Below, piece after piece: positions 18,002 to 25,775 of a DNA stretch of 64,000 nucleotides. The DNA comes from RUG11237 sp050874665. GTDB taxonomy: Bacteria; Bacillota; Clostridia; Lachnospirales; Lachnospiraceae. The position numbers and the translations under genes are program-made. Below the pieces are notes generated by a model that was not told the DNA's origin, ran no database searches, and saw only the letters and a program-made list of their open reading frames with translations. The first letter of the stretch is position 1. Each line of letters starts with the position of its first letter. The stretch covers positions 62,001-126,000 of the forward strand of contig JBNMLC010000003.1 in the NCBI GenBank assembly GCA_050874665.1, written 5' to 3'.

Positions 18002-18181
18002 ATGACAAACTGCTCAAATCTTTTTTATCTCTCCACAATTGCTTGTAAACTTTCCGAATGCATACCACCAAAAGAATTAGCTGCATTATCTGCTGATTTA
18101 GTCGTATTAAGTGATATGTTAGCAAATATTCTCGCTCGCCAGGAGTTATGTGATAGCAACACTGCTTCCCTGGAACAATAG
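18002..18181 (+). CDS. Small DUF6774-like protein
   Basis: 59 residues from the ATG at 18002 (an adjacent ATG at 17999 is also possible; TGAGGT lies just upstream and is better spaced for the second). The segment FYLSTIACKLSECIPPKE followed by LAALSADLVVLSDMLANILA resembles small helical proteins found in Lachnospiraceae that I recall as DUF6774; function is unknown. The central helix is hydrophobic but contains D and S residues, so an amphipathic or coiled structure is more likely than a membrane anchor. It lies between the chemoreceptor terminator and the convergent rny. Confidence 0.6.
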   Translation: MTNCSNLFYLSTIACKLSECIPPKELAALSADLVVLSDMLANILARQELCDSNTASLEQ

Positions 18182-18192
18182 GCAAAATATTG

Positions 18193-18223
18193 AAAAACCG
18201 CCATATTCTCACGAATATAGCGG
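18193..18223 (-). terminator. Terminator of rny
   Basis: CCGCCATATTC (18198-18208) pairs with GAATATAGCGG (18213-18223); on the minus strand the stem is followed by TTTTT. It can serve rny, and perhaps also the small gene on the plus strand. Confidence 0.75.
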
Positions 18224-18250
18224 CTATCTTCACATTTTAATATTTTAATG

Positions 18251-19798
18251 CTATTTTGCATAATCAATTACTCTTGATTCTCTAATAACATTCACTTTAA
18301 TCTGTCCCGGATATTCTAACTCAGCTTCAATCTGCTTAGATATATCTCTTGCTAATAATACCATATCGGCATCTGTTACCTGTTCCGGAACTACCATAAC
18401 TCGAATCTCTCTACCTGCCTGAATAGCAAAAGATTTCTCTACACCCTTAAATGTGTTTACAATATCCTCTAACTGTTTAAGTCTGTTTGTATATGTTTCT
18501 AGTGTTTCACGTCTTGCACCTGGTCTTGCAGCAGAAATTGTATCCGCAGCCTGTACAATGCACGCAATTAATGTCTGCGGTTCTACATCACCATGATGGG
18601 CTTCCACAGCATTAATAATAATGCCAGACTCCTTATACTTTCTACACAGTTCAACACCAATCTGAATATGTGATCCTTCCATCTCCTGATCTACAGATTT
18701 ACCTATATCATGCAATAAACCTGCTCTCTTAGCCATACGGATATCTACCCCGATTTCTCCGGCTAATAAACCAGACAAATGAGCTACTTCAATTGAATGC
18801 TTTAATGCATTCTGTCCATAGCTTGTACGGAATTTCATTTTACCAAGTAAACGTACTAATTCCGGATGTATACCGTGAACGCCAACTTCTAAAGTTGCTG
18901 CTTCACCCTCCTCACGAATCATAACTTCTACTTCACGCTGCGCTTTTTCTACCATTTCTTCAATACGTGCTGGATGAATTCGACCATCTACAATCAATTT
19001 TTCTAATGCGATTCTGGCTACTTCTCGTCTAATCGGATCAAAGCCGGATAAAATGACTGCTTCCGGAGTATCATCAATAATTAATTCTACCCCTGTCATG
19101 GTTTCTAAAGTACGAATATTTCGTCCTTCGCGTCCAATAATTCGTCCTTTCATTTCATCGTTTGGTAACTGTACTACAGAAACCGTTGTTTCCGCAACAT
19201 GATCAGCTGCACATTTCTGTATCGCTGTGGTTACATACTCTTTTGCCTTCTTATCTGCTTCTTCCTTCGCTTTTGCTTCAAGCTCTTTCACAAGCACGGC
19301 TGTTTCATGTCTAACTTCATCTTCAACAGTTTTCAAAAGATATTCTTTTGCTTGTTCGGAGGTCAATCCTGAGATTCTTTCTAATTCCTGTACACGTTTT
19401 TCGCTTAAGCTTTCCACTTCCTGCTTTTGCTTTTTCAACGCTTCTTCCTTCGCTGCATATCCTGCCTCGCGCTTTTCCATTGCTTCTGCTCTTTTGTCTA
19501 AGTTTTCTTCCTTCTGAAGTACACGTCGCTCATATCTTTGCACTTCAGCTCTCCGTTCCTTCGTTTCCTTTTCCACTTCGTTTCTGGCTTTGAGATTTTC
19601 TTCCTTAGCTTCCAGCAATGCCTCACGCTTTTTATTCTCTGCAACTTTTAATGCTTCATCTATTATTTCTCTTGCCTTTTCTTCTGCACTACCAATTTTA
19701 GCTTCCACTGTTTTTTTGCGGATTTCCACGGTAATGAGGTAAGTAATAGGTATAGTTATTATCAACGTAATAACAACTGCAATAACGTAATTTAGCAC
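18251..19798 (-). CDS. rny: Ribonuclease Y
   Basis: 515 residues, initiated by GTG with GGAGGTG upstream. Layout is classic: one N-terminal membrane helix (residues 3-25), a long charged coiled coil (30-200), a KH RNA-binding domain with GREGRNIRTLE (about 220), and an HD domain with HSIEVAHLSG and LLHDIGKSVD (about 330-425). RNase Y is the membrane-bound endonuclease that starts decay of many Firmicutes mRNAs. The gene lies directly behind recX and has its own promoter overlapping the recX stop. Confidence 0.97.
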   Translation of the reverse strand: MLNYVIAVVITLIITIPITYLITVEIRKKTVEAKIGSAEEKAREIIDEALKVAENKKREALLEAKEENLKARNEVEKETKERRAEVQRYERRVLQKEENLDKRAEAMEKREAGYAAKEEALKKQKQEVESLSEKRVQELERISGLTSEQAKEYLLKTVEDEVRHETAVLVKELEAKAKEEADKKAKEYVTTAIQKCAADHVAETTVSVVQLPNDEMKGRIIGREGRNIRTLETMTGVELIIDDTPEAVILSGFDPIRREVARIALEKLIVDGRIHPARIEEMVEKAQREVEVMIREEGEAATLEVGVHGIHPELVRLLGKMKFRTSYGQNALKHSIEVAHLSGLLAGEIGVDIRMAKRAGLLHDIGKSVDQEMEGSHIQIGVELCRKYKESGIIINAVEAHHGDVEPQTLIACIVQAADTISAARPGARRETLETYTNRLKQLEDIVNTFKGVEKSFAIQAGREIRVMVVPEQVTDADMVLLARDISKQIEAELEYPGQIKVNVIRESRVIDYAK

Positions 19799-19846
19799 AG
19801 GAGCACCTCCTTATTTAATTTTCATTGCACAAAATACAACACTTAA

Positions 19847-19875
19847 ATTTTATACTTTTTTCGTACTTGTGTCAA
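19847..19875 (-). promoter_or_regulatory. Promoter of rny
   Basis: Minus strand: perfect TTGACA (19870-19875), 17-base spacer, TAAAAT (19847-19852). The -35 box ends two bases before the last base of the recX stop codon at 19877. Confidence 0.75.
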
Positions 19876-19876
19876 G

Positions 19877-20506
19877 TCATTTCAAGAATGTCTTACTGTT
19901 TTGCTCTTCCTTCAATTGTGAAAAAACTTTATCAATTTTAGAATATGGAAAGCCTTTTCTCATTAGGGACATCTTCAGTTTTTGCTGCTTTTCTGCCTCT
20001 AATGTCCAGGGTTCACAACTCTTCTTTAATATCATAGTTCGAATTGCATAAAACTCTTCTTCTTGCATATCTTGAAAGATTCTATCTATGATTTCATTAG
20101 AAATCCCTTTTACATATAACTCCATTTTCAATTGCTTATAGCTCTTATGTTTGCACCTGTATTCTATGTATCTTCTTGCATAAGACTCATCATCAATGTA
20201 TCCGTAGGACTTTACGTAATCAATCGCACACTCTACCGCTTCCGGTGGATATCGGTTTTCCATCAGTTTTTCTCTTAATTGTTTTTCTGTCTTGTCACGC
20301 TTTTCTAAAATATACATAGCCCGTTTTTTCGCACGTTTTCCTACAATCTCATACAAAATTCTTTGATGCAGCTCTTCTTCTAACTCCATTCCCTTTGCGA
20401 TATTGCATGACTTAATCTCGCTTTTATACAACTCAAATGCAGGTTCATCATTCAAATATATTGTATATTTCTTATTTTCACCGGCTTCTATGGCAGTTAT
20501 AATCAT
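19877..20506 (-). CDS. recX: Regulatory protein RecX
   Basis: 209 residues. RecX binds RecA filaments and limits recombinase activity. The three-helix RecX repeats are visible (RDKTEKQLREKLMENRYPPEAV, here in part RDKTEKQLREKL; YIDDESYARRYIEYR; SYKQLKMELYVKGIS). The start codon overlaps the recA stop (ATGA at 20503-20506), giving the usual tight recA-recX coupling. Confidence 0.93.
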   Translation of the reverse strand: MIITAIEAGENKKYTIYLNDEPAFELYKSEIKSCNIAKGMELEEELHQRILYEIVGKRAKKRAMYILEKRDKTEKQLREKLMENRYPPEAVECAIDYVKSYGYIDDESYARRYIEYRCKHKSYKQLKMELYVKGISNEIIDRIFQDMQEEEFYAIRTMILKKSCEPWTLEAEKQQKLKMSLMRKGFPYSKIDKVFSQLKEEQNSKTFLK

Positions 20507-21567
20507 TCCTTATCCTTTTCCTTTGCTTCAGTCACTGCCTCCTGTGCCTCTTCTTTCATTTCTGCCTCTTCGCCGTTCAAATTGAAATGACTTCTTACTT
20601 TTTCTTCTATGTCAGACATAATTTCAGGGTTCTCCTTCAAGAAATTCTTTGCATTTTCTCTACCCTGTCCAATCTTGCTTCCATCATAAGCATACCATGC
20701 ACCACTCTTTTGAATTACACCAATTTCCGCAGCTAAATCCAGAATATCACCTGCTACAGAAATTCCTTCTCCAAACATAATATCAAACTCTGCCTCTTTA
20801 AATGGTGGGGCAATCTTATTCTTTACTACTTTTACCCTGGTACGGTTTCCGACAACCTCTCCGCCCTGTTTAATTGCTTCAATTCTTCTTACATCCAGAC
20901 GAATGGAAGAATAGAACTTAAGCGCACGTCCGCCGGTTGTTGTTTCCGGGTTTCCAAACATAATTCCTACCTTTTCACGAAGCTGATTAATAAAGATTAC
21001 AATACAATTGGACTTGCTGATTACGGCCGTCAGCTTACGCAATGCCTGTGACATCAGTCGCGCCTGTAAACCCACATGGGAATCTCCCATATCGCCGTCA
21101 ATTTCTGCCTTTGGTACCAATGCAGCCACAGAGTCTACAATTACAATGTCTACTGCTCCGGAACGCACCATAGTTTCTGTGATTTCTAACGCCTGTTCCC
21201 CGTTATCCGGCTGAGAAATATACAAATTATCAATATCTACTCCGATTTTCTTTGCATATGCCGGATCTAATGCATGTTCTGCATCAATAAAGCCTGCAAT
21301 TCCACCTCTCTTTTGCACCTCAGCTACCATATGCAAAGATACTGTCGTTTTACCACTGGATTCTGGTCCGTACACTTCTACAATACGTCCTTTTGGTATT
21401 CCCCCCATACCCAAAGCAATATCAAGACTTAATGAGCCTGTCGGTATCGTTTCCACCTGCATATTATTGCTAGTATCTCCAAGCTTCATTACAGAACCTT
21501 TTCCAAACTGTCGCTCTATCTGTGCCAGCGCCGCATCTAACGCTTTCATTTTATCATCTTTACCCAT
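20503..21567 (-). CDS. recA: Recombinase A
   Basis: 354 residues from the ATG at 21565-21567, placed behind AAAGGAG; the longer frame to 21591 would run into the SOS operator and is rejected. RecA forms filaments on single-stranded DNA for strand exchange and triggers LexA self-cleavage. Walker A GPESSGKTT is at 67-75, the LNQLREKVG-type DNA-binding loop (INQLREKVGIMFG, TTTGGRALKFYSS) follows, and the C-terminus is acidic as usual. A Clostridium/Bacillus-type SOS box and a good promoter lie upstream. Confidence 0.98.
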   Translation of the reverse strand: MGKDDKMKALDAALAQIERQFGKGSVMKLGDTSNNMQVETIPTGSLSLDIALGMGGIPKGRIVEVYGPESSGKTTVSLHMVAEVQKRGGIAGFIDAEHALDPAYAKKIGVDIDNLYISQPDNGEQALEITETMVRSGAVDIVIVDSVAALVPKAEIDGDMGDSHVGLQARLMSQALRKLTAVISKSNCIVIFINQLREKVGIMFGNPETTTGGRALKFYSSIRLDVRRIEAIKQGGEVVGNRTRVKVVKNKIAPPFKEAEFDIMFGEGISVAGDILDLAAEIGVIQKSGAWYAYDGSKIGQGRENAKNFLKENPEIMSDIEEKVRSHFNLNGEEAEMKEEAQEAVTEAKEKDKE

Positions 21568-21584
21568 ATCTATTCTCCTTTTCT

Positions 21585-21598
21585 CAAACATTTGTTCG
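21585..21598 (-). promoter_or_regulatory. SOS (LexA) operator of recA
   Basis: Minus strand CGAACAAATGTTTG, a 14-base near-palindrome matching the Gram-positive CGAACNNNNGTTCG box with one mismatch. It lies downstream of the -10 box, between the transcription start and the ribosome binding site, where a bound repressor would block the polymerase. Confidence 0.75.
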
Positions 21599-21611
21599 CT
21601 TTATATGTTTC

Positions 21612-21641
21612 ATAATACCTTAAAACTTCCCTTTTTGTCAA
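21612..21641 (-). promoter_or_regulatory. Promoter of recA-recX
   Basis: Minus strand: TTGACA (21636-21641), 18-base spacer, TATTAT (21612-21617). The start site would fall near 21604, just before the SOS box. Of the gap 21642-21829, only a small AGGCG-AAA-CGCCT hairpin near 21687 stands out; no gene is seen. Confidence 0.7.
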
Positions 21642-21829
21642 TAGGTACTTCTGCAAAATGTAAATTACTTATACTGGAATTGTAAGGCGAAACGCCTGAT
21701 GTGTGCATATTTATTTTAATATATCTTTAAGGATTGTGCAAGGAATTTTTTTTACACACAAAACACAAAATAACCGCCAGTGAAACTCATTCGTTGCAAG
21801 GACACATAGAAAATAACTCTGCTTTTTTC

Positions 21830-21859
21830 TTGACCTCTTTTGTATTATTGTGTTATACT
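21830..21859 (+). promoter_or_regulatory. Promoter of the 41-residue microprotein gene
   Basis: TTGACC (21830-21835), 18-base spacer, TATACT (21854-21859). The leader to the small gene would be about 85 nt. Confidence 0.6.
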
Positions 21860-21952
21860 TTTAGTATTATAATACATATTAATGTAAACTAATTATACAT
21901 AAAGCTATGAATGCTAACTAAAATATTCCTATATTTATGAAAGGAGATTAAA

Positions 21953-22078
21953 ATGAGTCAGATAATCTTTGATACTATTTTTACTATTTTTAACTTAGGA
22001 ATTCTTATTTTATTATTTTTCCTTACCTATAAATTTATCCGTTACGTTGCTTCTAAAAATAAAAAGAAACAAAACTAA
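21953..22078 (+). CDS. 41-residue single-span membrane microprotein
   Basis: A short frame with full expression signals: promoter, AAAGGAG seven bases before the ATG, and a terminator 24 bases after the stop. The product has a short N-terminus (MSQIIFDTIF), one strongly hydrophobic helix (NLGILILLFFLTYKF), then a basic tail ending KNKKKQN, so an N-out/C-in single membrane span is expected by the positive-inside rule. I do not recognise a family. It could be a regulatory membrane peptide or a toxin-like peptide; no partner antitoxin gene or antisense RNA was identified. Confidence 0.65.
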   Translation: MSQIIFDTIFTIFNLGILILLFFLTYKFIRYVASKNKKKQN

Positions 22079-22101
22079 CAAACGAACCATCCCTCACCAA
22101 G

Positions 22102-22143
22102 CAAAAGGTGCTGCCGTTAAATTACGACAACACCTTTTGTTTG
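22102..22143 (+). terminator. Terminator of the microprotein gene
   Basis: CAAAAGGTG (22102-22110) pairs with CACCTTTTG (22131-22139), with extra pairing of GCCGT/ACG in the loop, then TTTG. It ends shortly before the stop of the convergent sirtuin-like gene at 22169. Confidence 0.75.
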
Positions 22144-22168
22144 ATTTCACTTATTTATTACTCTTTTG

Positions 22169-22906
22169 CTATATAATTGCCTCTGGAAGTACATCACATA
22201 CCCTGGCGTTGATAAAAATATTTACACATTCGTCCGGTTCTATCGCTGTTTCTCTGATGTAAACTAACTTATCCCCTGTATAATACTGAATCATCTTTTC
22301 TATTTCATAAAAAGGATCCGTCATGCCGAGCAATAATAACACATCCGCCTTAGAAACAGCATTTACCACTTCTGTCATAATGTGATTCGGAATCATTTCA
22401 CCCAACAATACAATACCCGGTCTGACTACACTATTGCATTGCTCACATCTTGGCACACCTGCCGATTGCTTTACATAATCTATCGAATATTTCCTTTTGC
22501 ATTTTGGACATTCATTTTGATAAATATTTCCATGATATTCCAACACTCTGCTGCAGCCTGCTTTTTGAGGGATTCCATGCACATCTTTCGTAATAATACT
22601 TCTTATTTTTCCTCTGCGCTCTAGTTCCGCTAAAGCATAATATCCTGCACTCGGTTTCTTTTCGCAAATAACTTCGTTTTTATAAAAATCAAAGAATTTT
22701 TCCGGTCTTGTATTATAACATCTGGATGAATACAACTCCGGTGTAGATGCACCATATTTCAGTTCAATATCATAAAAGACATCATCACTTTCTAAATCCG
22801 TATATCCACTGGCACTCACCATATCAGCTCCACAAAAAGCGACAATACTGTTTGCATCTCTGATAATTCTTTTCAATTGCTGAATATTTTCATTATTTCC
22901 ACACAT
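22169..22906 (-). CDS. Divergent Sir2-family (sirtuin-like) protein
   Basis: 245 residues with the sirtuin outline: an N-terminal nucleotide-binding segment, the LEYHGNI box with the catalytic-type histidine, and a zinc ribbon CPKC ... CEQC. Several active-site motifs differ from the family: GAGxSxxSGIPDFR appears as CGADMVSASGYTDLES, TQNIDxLH appears as ITKDVHGIP, and the GTSLxVxP loop as LGMTDPFYEI. It may still bind NAD or ADP-ribose, but normal deacetylase activity is doubtful. It follows the FabK-like gene by about 87 bases at the end of the fatty acid operon. Confidence 0.8.
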   Translation of the reverse strand: MCGNNENIQQLKRIIRDANSIVAFCGADMVSASGYTDLESDDVFYDIELKYGASTPELYSSRCYNTRPEKFFDFYKNEVICEKKPSAGYYALAELERRGKIRSIITKDVHGIPQKAGCSRVLEYHGNIYQNECPKCKRKYSIDYVKQSAGVPRCEQCNSVVRPGIVLLGEMIPNHIMTEVVNAVSKADVLLLLGMTDPFYEIEKMIQYYTGDKLVYIRETAIEPDECVNIFINARVCDVLPEAII

Positions 22907-22993
22907 ATTTTATCTATTCCCCTTTAACTATTCGATGTTGCTATTTTTAAACAACTCTTTTATTTTGGCATTATCTGGGAATTTTGTCAACCG

Positions 22994-24049
22994 TTAGGAA
23001 AAATATTCTTTAAAAATATCCTCCACATGCTCTAACTTTTCTGCTTTATATGCATTGGCACCGCAAAACAACAACGCATGCTCTACGTCTCCTTTTGCTG
23101 CATTCATCAGAGCATCTGTAATACAATATGGTGTATCCGCCGGATTGCAGGTACTTATGCACTGGCGGCATCTCTTAGGTTTATATGCACCACTTTTGCT
23201 TTCCTCTGAAAAATGATTTTTAATAGCACGTCCCGGCATTCCCACAGGACTGTTTACAATTATAATATCTTCTTCCTTTGCATCTATATAGGTCTGCTTA
23301 TATTTTTCATCCGCATCACACTCATATGTGGTAACAAAACGGCTTGCTACCTGTATCCCGTCTAACCCCAGATCCAGATAATGTTCTACATCTTTCCGCT
23401 CAAAGATACCGCCTCCAAAGACAACAGGTATCTTTTTTGTATATTTCGCAGCATATTCCTTTACTACATGCATAATTGCCTTGATTTCATTATCATATTC
23501 TAACTCTTCCACCCGATTCAGTTCTTCTCTCTTAAATCCTAAATGTCCCCCTGCTTTTGGTCCTTCAATGACCACTAAATCTGCGGTTCTTTTATATTTT
23601 TTATCCCACATTTTTAAAATGACATTGGCTGATTTTACGGAAGAAACAATTGGTGCAATTTTGGTCTTTGCTTCCCCGACAAGCTCCGGTAATTTTATAG
23701 GAAGACCTGCTCCCGAAATCACCAAATCAATTCCTGCTTTCACTGCTGCTTTTACATAATCTTCATATCTCTGGGTTGCCACCATAATATTAACTCCCAG
23801 AATGCCACCCTCAGCCTTTTCTCTTGCCAACCGAATTTCCTTTCCAATGGTACGAAGATTAACTTCAATAGGAGCTTTGTTAAAATCCGGCTCACGATAG
23901 CCAATCTGTGCTGTGGATATGACACCAATTCCTCCTGACTTGGCTACTGCACCTGCTAATCCTGACAAACTGATTCCAACGCCCATTCCACCTTGAATTA
24001 GTGGATATTTTGCCTTTAAATCGCCTATAATTAATGGTTTTACATTCAC
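22994..24049 (-). CDS. FabK-like flavin enzyme / nitronate monooxygenase family
   Basis: 351 residues from a GTG at 24047-24049 with AGGAG ahead; this start avoids overlap with accDA, whose stop is at 24051. The TIM-barrel FMN-binding features of the 2-nitropropane dioxygenase/FabK family are seen: YPLIQGGMGVGISLSGLAGAV, GVNIMVATQRYEDYV, IEGPKAGGHLGF and a Gly-rich PVVFGGGIF. A Cys-rich C-terminal patch (CRQCISTCN, TPYC) is not usual for FabK and could bind metal. Located in the fatty acid operon, it may be a second enoyl-ACP reductase-like enzyme or a detoxifying nitronate oxidase; the true FabK is at 30974-31903. Confidence 0.85.
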   Translation of the reverse strand: MNVKPLIIGDLKAKYPLIQGGMGVGISLSGLAGAVAKSGGIGVISTAQIGYREPDFNKAPIEVNLRTIGKEIRLAREKAEGGILGVNIMVATQRYEDYVKAAVKAGIDLVISGAGLPIKLPELVGEAKTKIAPIVSSVKSANVILKMWDKKYKRTADLVVIEGPKAGGHLGFKREELNRVEELEYDNEIKAIMHVVKEYAAKYTKKIPVVFGGGIFERKDVEHYLDLGLDGIQVASRFVTTYECDADEKYKQTYIDAKEEDIIIVNSPVGMPGRAIKNHFSEESKSGAYKPKRCRQCISTCNPADTPYCITDALMNAAKGDVEHALLFCGANAYKAEKLEHVEDIFKEYFS

Positions 24050-24050
24050 T

Positions 24051-25763
24051 CTACATTCTCCTAAATCGCTGATACCTCTGCTGTGATATCTCATCTGGTT
24101 TCATATTCTTATATTGGCTGATAAAATCTACAATACAATGTTCTATCTGTCTGGCAGGATATTCTATGGTTTCTGCTGTTGCCGGCTCATCTTCGTATAT
24201 GATTTCATCTATGATATTCAGTTCTTTCAAATCTTTCGCAGTAATCTTCATAACTTGAGCTGCTTCTAATGCACGTTTGCTATCCTTCCATAAAATAGAA
24301 GCAAATCCTTCTGGTGAAAGAATGGAATATGTGGCGTTTTCCAACATAATAACCTTATTTGCCACCGCCAGTGCCAGTGCACCACCGCTGCCACCTTCTC
24401 CAATCATTACACTTAAAACAGGTACTTTCAAATCGGACATTTCCATAAGATTTCTGGCAATGGCTTCTCCCTGTCCACGCTCTTCTGCTTCCATGCCGCA
24501 GAATGCTCCCGGAGTGTCTATAAAATTTATGATTGGACGTTTAAACTTTTCTGCCTGCTTCATCAGCCGCAATGCCTTTCGATACCCTTCCGGGGAAGGC
24601 ATACCAAAATTTCTTGCAATATTTTCTTTTGTATTTCTGCCCTTTTGTATTCCAATTACAGTAACAGGAACGCCCTGAAAATAAGCAATTCCTCCTACAA
24701 TAGCTGAATCATCTCCAAAAAGACGATCTCCATGAAATTCTGTAAAATCAGTAAAAATAGTTTCTATATAATCCAGGGCTGTTGCTCTGTCTGAGGCTCT
24801 AGATAGCTGAACACGCTCCCATGCAGACATATCCGTTCCCTTTACTCTTTCTGCTTCTTCACGCAAACTCTTTACTTCCGGCACAGCCATGTTTGGTTTT
24901 TTATGCATCTGAAGAAGTTTATATAAAGTATCTTTTAAATCTTCTCTATTCACGATGGCATCGATAAATCCATGCTCCATTAAAAATTCTGCTCTTTGAA
25001 ATCCTTCCGGCAACTTCTGTCCAATGGTCTGTTCAATGACTCTCTGCCCTGCAAAACCAATCAGTGCCTCCGGTTCTGCCAGAATAATATCACCAAGCAT
25101 GGCAAAACTTGCCGTCACACCACCTGTCGTAGGATCGGTCAGCATAGATATATAAAGGAGTCCTGCATTAGAGTGACGCTTAATTGCCGCTGAAGTTTTT
25201 GCCATCTGCATTAAGGATACCATACCCTCCTGCATTCTTGCCCCACCGCTGCAGCAGAACACAAGCACAGGAAGTTTTTCTTGCGTAGCACGTTCAAAGG
25301 CTCTAGCTATCTTTTCTCCGACTGCCTGCCCCATGCTTCCCATAATAAAGCGGGCATCACAAACACAGATAACAACTTCTTCTCCGTAAATTTTTGCTTT
25401 ACCGCAAGTAACCGCTTCACCTAATTTTGTCTTTTCTCTCATTTGAGCCAGTTTTTCTTCATATCCTTCAAATTCCAATGGGTTATTTCCAACTAACTCT
25501 TTATCCCATTCCTCAAAGCTGTGTTTATCCACCACCATTCGGAGTCTGTTCTTTGTCTTTACACGAAAATATGCATTACACTTGTAGCAGCTATAAAAAT
25601 TATTTACAACGTCTTCTCTATAAAGCATTTCACTGCACTTTGGACATTTAATCCAAAGCCCTTCCGGTACCCTTGGTTCCGCAACGTTTTCCTTCTTTTC
25701 TTTTTCCATTTTCATGTCTTCTGCCGCTACTTTAAAATAATTTGGCTTTTTAAATTTTAACAT
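24051..25763 (-). CDS. accDA: Acetyl-CoA carboxylase carboxyltransferase, fused beta and alpha subunits
   Basis: 570 residues in one uninterrupted frame. Residues 1-285 are AccD: the zinc ribbon CPKC (C40, C43) and CYKC (C59, C62), then the crotonase-fold core with GGARMQEGMVSLMQM. From about residue 315 the chain is AccA: ERVQLSRASDRATALDYI, then FHGDRLFGDD, IDTPGAFCG and EGGSGGALALAVANK. In most bacteria these are two genes, often adjacent as accD-accA; here the intergenic region is replaced by a short linker. The enzyme transfers CO2 from carboxybiotin to acetyl-CoA, making malonyl-CoA. It starts 12 bases after accC. Confidence 0.95.
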   Translation of the reverse strand: MLKFKKPNYFKVAAEDMKMEKEKKENVAEPRVPEGLWIKCPKCSEMLYREDVVNNFYSCYKCNAYFRVKTKNRLRMVVDKHSFEEWDKELVGNNPLEFEGYEEKLAQMREKTKLGEAVTCGKAKIYGEEVVICVCDARFIMGSMGQAVGEKIARAFERATQEKLPVLVFCCSGGARMQEGMVSLMQMAKTSAAIKRHSNAGLLYISMLTDPTTGGVTASFAMLGDIILAEPEALIGFAGQRVIEQTIGQKLPEGFQRAEFLMEHGFIDAIVNREDLKDTLYKLLQMHKKPNMAVPEVKSLREEAERVKGTDMSAWERVQLSRASDRATALDYIETIFTDFTEFHGDRLFGDDSAIVGGIAYFQGVPVTVIGIQKGRNTKENIARNFGMPSPEGYRKALRLMKQAEKFKRPIINFIDTPGAFCGMEAEERGQGEAIARNLMEMSDLKVPVLSVMIGEGGSGGALALAVANKVIMLENATYSILSPEGFASILWKDSKRALEAAQVMKITAKDLKELNIIDEIIYEDEPATAETIEYPARQIEHCIVDFISQYKNMKPDEISQQRYQRFRRM

Positions 25764-25775
25764 GAACTTCTACTC

